Below are positions 14,357-16,511 of a stretch of DNA of 16,511 bases, one piece after another. Below the pieces are notes generated by a model. It did not search any database. It saw only the letters and a program-made list of their open reading frames with translations, and had not been told where the DNA came from. A program made the translations under genes and the position numbers. The stretch is from Candidatus Dadabacteria bacterium UBA1144 (GTDB lineage: Bacteria > Desulfobacterota_D > UBA1144), in contig CAJIYY010000010.1 in assembly GCA_905181755.1 (NCBI GenBank), positions 1-16,511 of the forward strand, read 5' to 3'. Numbering within the stretch: the first letter of the stretch is position 1; the number at the start of each line of letters is the position of its first letter.

Positions 14357-14370
14357 TGTAATGTTTACAA
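14351..14370. promoter_or_regulatory. Palindromic element at a divergent promoter
   Basis: TACAATTGTA (14351-14360) is a perfect 10-bp palindrome. It is followed directly by a second inverted repeat, TTGTAA-TGT-TTACAA (14356-14370), so three TTGTA-like half-sites lie side by side. The first palindrome reads as a -10 box on both strands, and the second could be bound by a repressor or activator controlling both units. Short AT-rich palindromes do arise by chance. Confidence 0.4.
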
Positions 14371-14383
14371 ATTAAGTTATCAA
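14355..14383 (-). promoter_or_regulatory. Promoter for the hypothetical-fabH-pgi unit
   Basis: On the minus strand a -35 box TTGATA (14383-14378), an exact 17-base spacer and a -10 box TACAAT (14360-14355). The start of transcription should fall near 14348, giving a leader of about 5 bases and no Shine-Dalgarno sequence. The -10 box overlaps the one used in the other direction. Confidence 0.5.
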
Positions 14384-14389
14384 GGAGGA
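14382..14389 (+). promoter_or_regulatory. Strong Shine-Dalgarno of the 63-residue protein gene
   Basis: AAGGAGGA, a near-complete complement of the 16S rRNA 3' end, with AGGAGG ending 7 bases before the ATG at 14396. It is by far the best ribosome binding site in this window, where most genes have weak ones or none. It supports this small gene as real and strongly translated. Confidence 0.8.
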
Positions 14390-14395
14390 CTATTC

Positions 14396-14587
14396 ATGAC
14401 AGGTATAGCTATAGCACTAAGCTTCATTGCACTTTATTGGATTGCTGCTACAAATTTTGGAGAAAATGAAGGCGCGGCTGCTGCCACAGGTGAAGCAGAA
14501 GCAAAACCAGACTCCAATACTGATGGCACACCACCAACCAGCGATGATGGCGTAACTGATGGTTCCGAATTCTCAACACCTAAGTAA
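14396..14587 (+). CDS. Small membrane-anchored acidic protein, unknown function
   Basis: A 63-residue protein I do not recognise. Residues 3-19 form one hydrophobic helix with no preceding positive charge. The remaining 43 residues are a low-complexity tail of Ala, Glu, Asp, Thr, Ser, Gly and Pro with only two lysines, so it is strongly acidic and probably unstructured. There is no cysteine, so it is not a lipoprotein. With an acidic tail and no N-terminal positive charge, the tail more likely faces the periplasm (inference); a cleaved secreted form is possible. The coding evidence is the full AAGGAGG site, a promoter, and third-position and amino acid patterns unlike random AT-rich DNA. It stands alone between the divergent fabH unit and the convergent BtuF-like gene. 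Confidence 0.7.
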   Translation: MTGIAIALSFIALYWIAATNFGENEGAAAATGEAEAKPDSNTDGTPPTSDDGVTDGSEFSTPK

Positions 14588-14604
14588 TTAATAATAATTC
14601 TTAG
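14580..14604. terminator. Weak AT-rich hairpin between convergent genes
   Basis: CTAAG at 14580-14584 pairs with CTTAG at 14600-14604, and the AT-rich bases inside extend the stem with one bulge. It overlaps both stop codons, of the 63-residue gene and of the BtuF-like gene. It is poor in GC and has no T-run after it, so a role in termination is only a guess. Confidence 0.2.
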
Positions 14605-15545
14605 CCTGAAAAGGATTCGAAATGCATATAGTTTTGAAGATTTAGTATTGCGTCAGGTTCGGGCTCGTATTTGAAGTTTTCGCTGTTTATTGTTCGCGCA
14701 ATAATTTTAATCCCCTCTAGTATTCTATAGGTGGGTTTCGAATAGTATGCATTAGCATTAACTATGTAGACTTGCCCTTTGTTGAAAGCAGGAATCTTGT
14801 TAAGTTGAGGATTCTCCAGCAAAAGGTTGATTTCATTTAGAGTATCATCTATCTCGAAACCACAAGGCATAATAAAAATATAGTGCGGTGAGTATTTAAG
14901 TATTTCATCAAAGCTAACTTTCACAGACCTTTCTTTTCTTTCGAAAGGCATATTGTCACCACCTGCTATTGTAACCATTTCAGGTACCCAGTGACCTGCT
15001 GAGTATATTGGATCCATCCAATCCATACAGAAAACTCTTGGTCTCTCCATGTTGTTTTTTGTAATCGATTGAATAGTGTCAATTCCTACATTTATTTTCT
15101 TCACAAGCTCGTTCCCTTTTTCTGGAACCATAAATTTATTTGATAGCATTATTATCGACTCATTTATCTGACCAATAGTCTTTGGACTCATTGTTATAAT
15201 CTCAGGTTTGATACTAAGTTCCTCTAAGATTTCATTAATTTGCGAAGTGGAAACTGCACATGGCTCGCATAAGTCTTGGGTGATAATAAAATCAGGTTTT
15301 ATCTTTTTGATCTCTTCAACATCCAAGGAATAAATAGAATGTTTTGAATCTAAACTTTCATTAATTATTTTATTAGTTTGGAAACTATCTAGTTTTTCGA
15401 AGTTTATAGTTGTGGTTAGGACTTTTTTCTTCTTCTTTATTGTTTCGGGGAAATTACATTCGTTAGTAACTCCATATACATTGTCTTCTAGGCCCAGCTC
15501 ACAAAGAATTTCTGTAGCACTTGGTATGAGAGAAATTATTTTCAT
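14601..15545 (-). CDS. BtuF-like cobalamin-binding protein without signal peptide
   Basis: A 314-residue protein of the periplasmic-binding-protein fold used by BtuF and iron-siderophore binding proteins. It opens directly with Met-Lys-Ile-Ile-Ser-Leu-Ile-Pro-Ser-Ala-Thr-Glu, the first strand of the mature fold, so no signal peptide or lipobox exists. Family motifs include Asp91-Leu-Cys-Glu-Pro-Cys-Ala-Val98, the Asp-Trp-Met-Asp-Pro segment at 175-179, Gly184-His-Trp-Val-Pro-Glu189, Ala-Gly-Gly at 194-196 and Pro-Cys-Gly-Phe at 227-230. These match a subgroup often annotated as cobalamin-binding protein. It lies 53 bases downstream of the TonB-dependent receptor gene on the same strand, so a shared role in corrinoid uptake is likely. 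No btuC or btuD is visible. It could act as a cytoplasmic corrinoid-binding protein; that is inference. Confidence 0.85.
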   Translation of the reverse strand: MKIISLIPSATEILCELGLEDNVYGVTNECNFPETIKKKKKVLTTTINFEKLDSFQTNKIINESLDSKHSIYSLDVEEIKKIKPDFIITQDLCEPCAVSTSQINEILEELSIKPEIITMSPKTIGQINESIIMLSNKFMVPEKGNELVKKINVGIDTIQSITKNNMERPRVFCMDWMDPIYSAGHWVPEMVTIAGGDNMPFERKERSVKVSFDEILKYSPHYIFIMPCGFEIDDTLNEINLLLENPQLNKIPAFNKGQVYIVNANAYYSKPTYRILEGIKIIARTINSENFKYEPEPDAILNLQNYMHFESFSG

Positions 15546-15598
15546 GATTATATAGTAATGTTTTTTTTTCTTTCATCAAAATTTATAAAATAACTTTC

Positions 15599-16511
15599 TT
15601 ATATTTCGCCTTTAATCCCCACCAAAGTTGTTCTTCCTGGCGATTCAAAGTTTAGTATTTCCTGTCTTACATCATTGAATACATTCTTGACTTTAATGTA
15701 AGGCTTTAAGTTATAACTAAGTCCAAACGAATCGAAGCTATGCTCAGCATAGAAGTCAAAGTTCCAAAAAGGCTTATTCCATAACCTAATTTCAGAAGAT
15801 TCATAGTCCCATCTTCCTCCTGTGTAAGAGCCATCTAGGGATAAGTTGTAGGATTCGCTTGATTTGCTAATCGTAAAACCACCACTTTTCCTAGGCCTTC
15901 TTAATAAATCTTTATTGTCGGGCCAATTTGCTTCCCCTCCGAAACTTCCATTTTTATCAACCTTAGTTTTAAGATGGGTGTACCATATCTTTGTTTTTAT
16001 TCTATTTGGAAGATTTATTAGTGTTGAGAATTCAAATCCGTTACTAGAGGCTTCTTGAATGTTTTTGTAGACAGCACCAGACTGAGTACCAGTAACCCAG
16101 CTAGTATAGGTGATTAAGTCAGTTATTTTACTGTTAAAATATGTGGCACTAAGACTTATATTCCTTCTTACTCCTTGATCAAAACCTATTTCGTATGACT
16201 TCTGTCTTTCTGGTCTGAGCATATAGCTCTGACTATAAGACTCATAAGTATTCGGGTATTTTACACCCTTGCTAAAGCCACCTCTGATTCTTGTTGAAGT
16301 TTGAGAAAAATTCTTTGATAAGAATACAGATGGTAGCGTGTATCCTCCATGCGTTTCGTGATGGATTTTCCTTATACCCGGATTGATTGATATTTCATAT
16401 GGAAATTTAAAGTTTACGTTTCCATAGTACTGAGTAATTTGATCATTATGACCATAATAAGTACCATCGAAGGTGTTATAGTCGCTGCTTTCAGTTATAG
16501 AATCATATCCA
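15599..16511 (-). CDS. TonB-dependent outer-membrane receptor (BtuB-like), C-terminal part
   Basis: The frame stays open to the right edge, so the ATG at 16222 is internal and 303 residues of the C-terminal beta-barrel are visible. The signature is an Arg-Gly-Gly-Phe-Ser-Lys-Gly motif, followed by Pro-Asn-Thr-Tyr-Glu and the Leu-Arg-Pro-Glu-Arg-x-x-Ser-Tyr-Glu-Ile-Gly strand typical of TonB-dependent receptors. Later strands alternate polar and aromatic residues (for example an Arg-Arg-Pro-Arg-Lys-Ser-Gly segment and a Gly-Ser-Tyr-Thr-Gly-Gly-Arg segment), as in BtuB. The last strand is Gly-Arg-Thr-Thr-Leu-Val-Gly-Ile-Lys-Gly-Glu-Ile, ending in Ile where an aromatic residue is usual. Such receptors import large ligands using TonB energy. 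The B12 assignment rests mainly on the downstream BtuF-like gene. Plug domain, TonB box, signal peptide and any B12 riboswitch lie outside the window. Confidence 0.88.
   Translation of the reverse strand, partial: GYDSITESSDYNTFDGTYYGHNDQITQYYGNVNFKFPYEISINPGIRKIHHETHGGYTLPSVFLSKNFSQTSTRIRGGFSKGVKYPNTYESYSQSYMLRPERQKSYEIGFDQGVRRNISLSATYFNSKITDLITYTSWVTGTQSGAVYKNIQEASSNGFEFSTLINLPNRIKTKIWYTHLKTKVDKNGSFGGEANWPDNKDLLRRPRKSGGFTISKSSESYNLSLDGSYTGGRWDYESSEIRLWNKPFWNFDFYAEHSFDSFGLSYNLKPYIKVKNVFNDVRQEILNFESPGRTTLVGIKGEI

Noticed and set aside
15561..15570. T-run as part of an intrinsic terminator
   Set aside because: No stable stem lies next to it on either strand, and it sits between two genes that appear to be cotranscribed.
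15546..15598. Promoter or cobalamin riboswitch before the BtuF-like gene
   Set aside because: The gap is only 53 bases, too short for a cobalamin riboswitch. A TATAAT at 15547-15552 on the minus strand is one base from the ATG, too close to drive this start. Cotranscription with the receptor is simpler.
16220..16222. ATG at 16222 (minus strand) as start of the TonB receptor gene
   Set aside because: The same frame continues without a stop to the right edge and encodes recognisable barrel sequence, so this Met is internal.
1..16511. CRISPR arrays, tRNA/rRNA genes, insertion sequences, toxin-antitoxin or phage-defence modules
   Set aside because: No regularly spaced repeats, no tRNA-like cloverleaf, no transposase and no defence-gene families are visible on either strand.

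Overview
The window is a gene-dense, AT-rich piece of a bacterial chromosome. By eye about a third of the bases are G+C. It holds 18 protein genes (two run off the edges) and no RNA genes, insertion sequences, CRISPR arrays or phage genes. With the starts chosen here, about 350 of 16,511 bases are non-coding (roughly 2%). Convergent neighbours overlap or nearly touch, which fits a streamlined, free-living (probably aquatic or marine) Gram-negative bacterium. A TonB-dependent receptor and a LapA-type protein support an outer membrane. The order aroA-cmk-ispH-sppA-lapA resembles the aroA-cmk-ispH-rpsA-sppA cluster I recall from delta-type proteobacteria, but rpsA and an IHF gene are absent. I cannot name the lineage with confidence.

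Layout. 1-1095 (+): C-terminal part of a sodium:solute symporter. 1100-1423 (-): an A-type Fe-S carrier, divergent from an M24 peptidase and mazG (1501-3370, +). 3344-9443 (-): a probable seven-gene operon in transcription order aroA, cmk, ispH, sppA, lapA, lipA and archaeal-type apgM. It links shikimate, CMP, isoprenoid, envelope, lipoate and glycolysis steps. 9480-10427 (+): a DUF1152 protein. 10399-11280 (-): an AEC-family permease. 11339-11734 (+): a DoxX-family membrane protein. 11731-14342 (-): an unrecognised 154-residue protein, fabH and a compact pgi. 14396-14587 (+): a 63-residue membrane-anchored acidic protein with the best ribosome binding site in the window. 14601-16511 (-): the C-terminal half of a TonB-dependent receptor followed by a BtuF-like cobalamin-binding protein, a likely corrinoid uptake pair.

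The most interesting non-coding signals are promoters. Several genes without a Shine-Dalgarno sequence have a -10 box only 7-14 bases before the start codon, suggesting leaderless or nearly leaderless mRNAs. The 53-base gap at 14343-14395 contains a perfect 10-bp palindrome that can serve as the -10 element in both directions.

I found no clearly new multi-gene system. The best candidates for undescribed biology are the 63-residue acidic protein with its symmetric promoter, the unknown gene ahead of fabH, and the DUF1152 gene.
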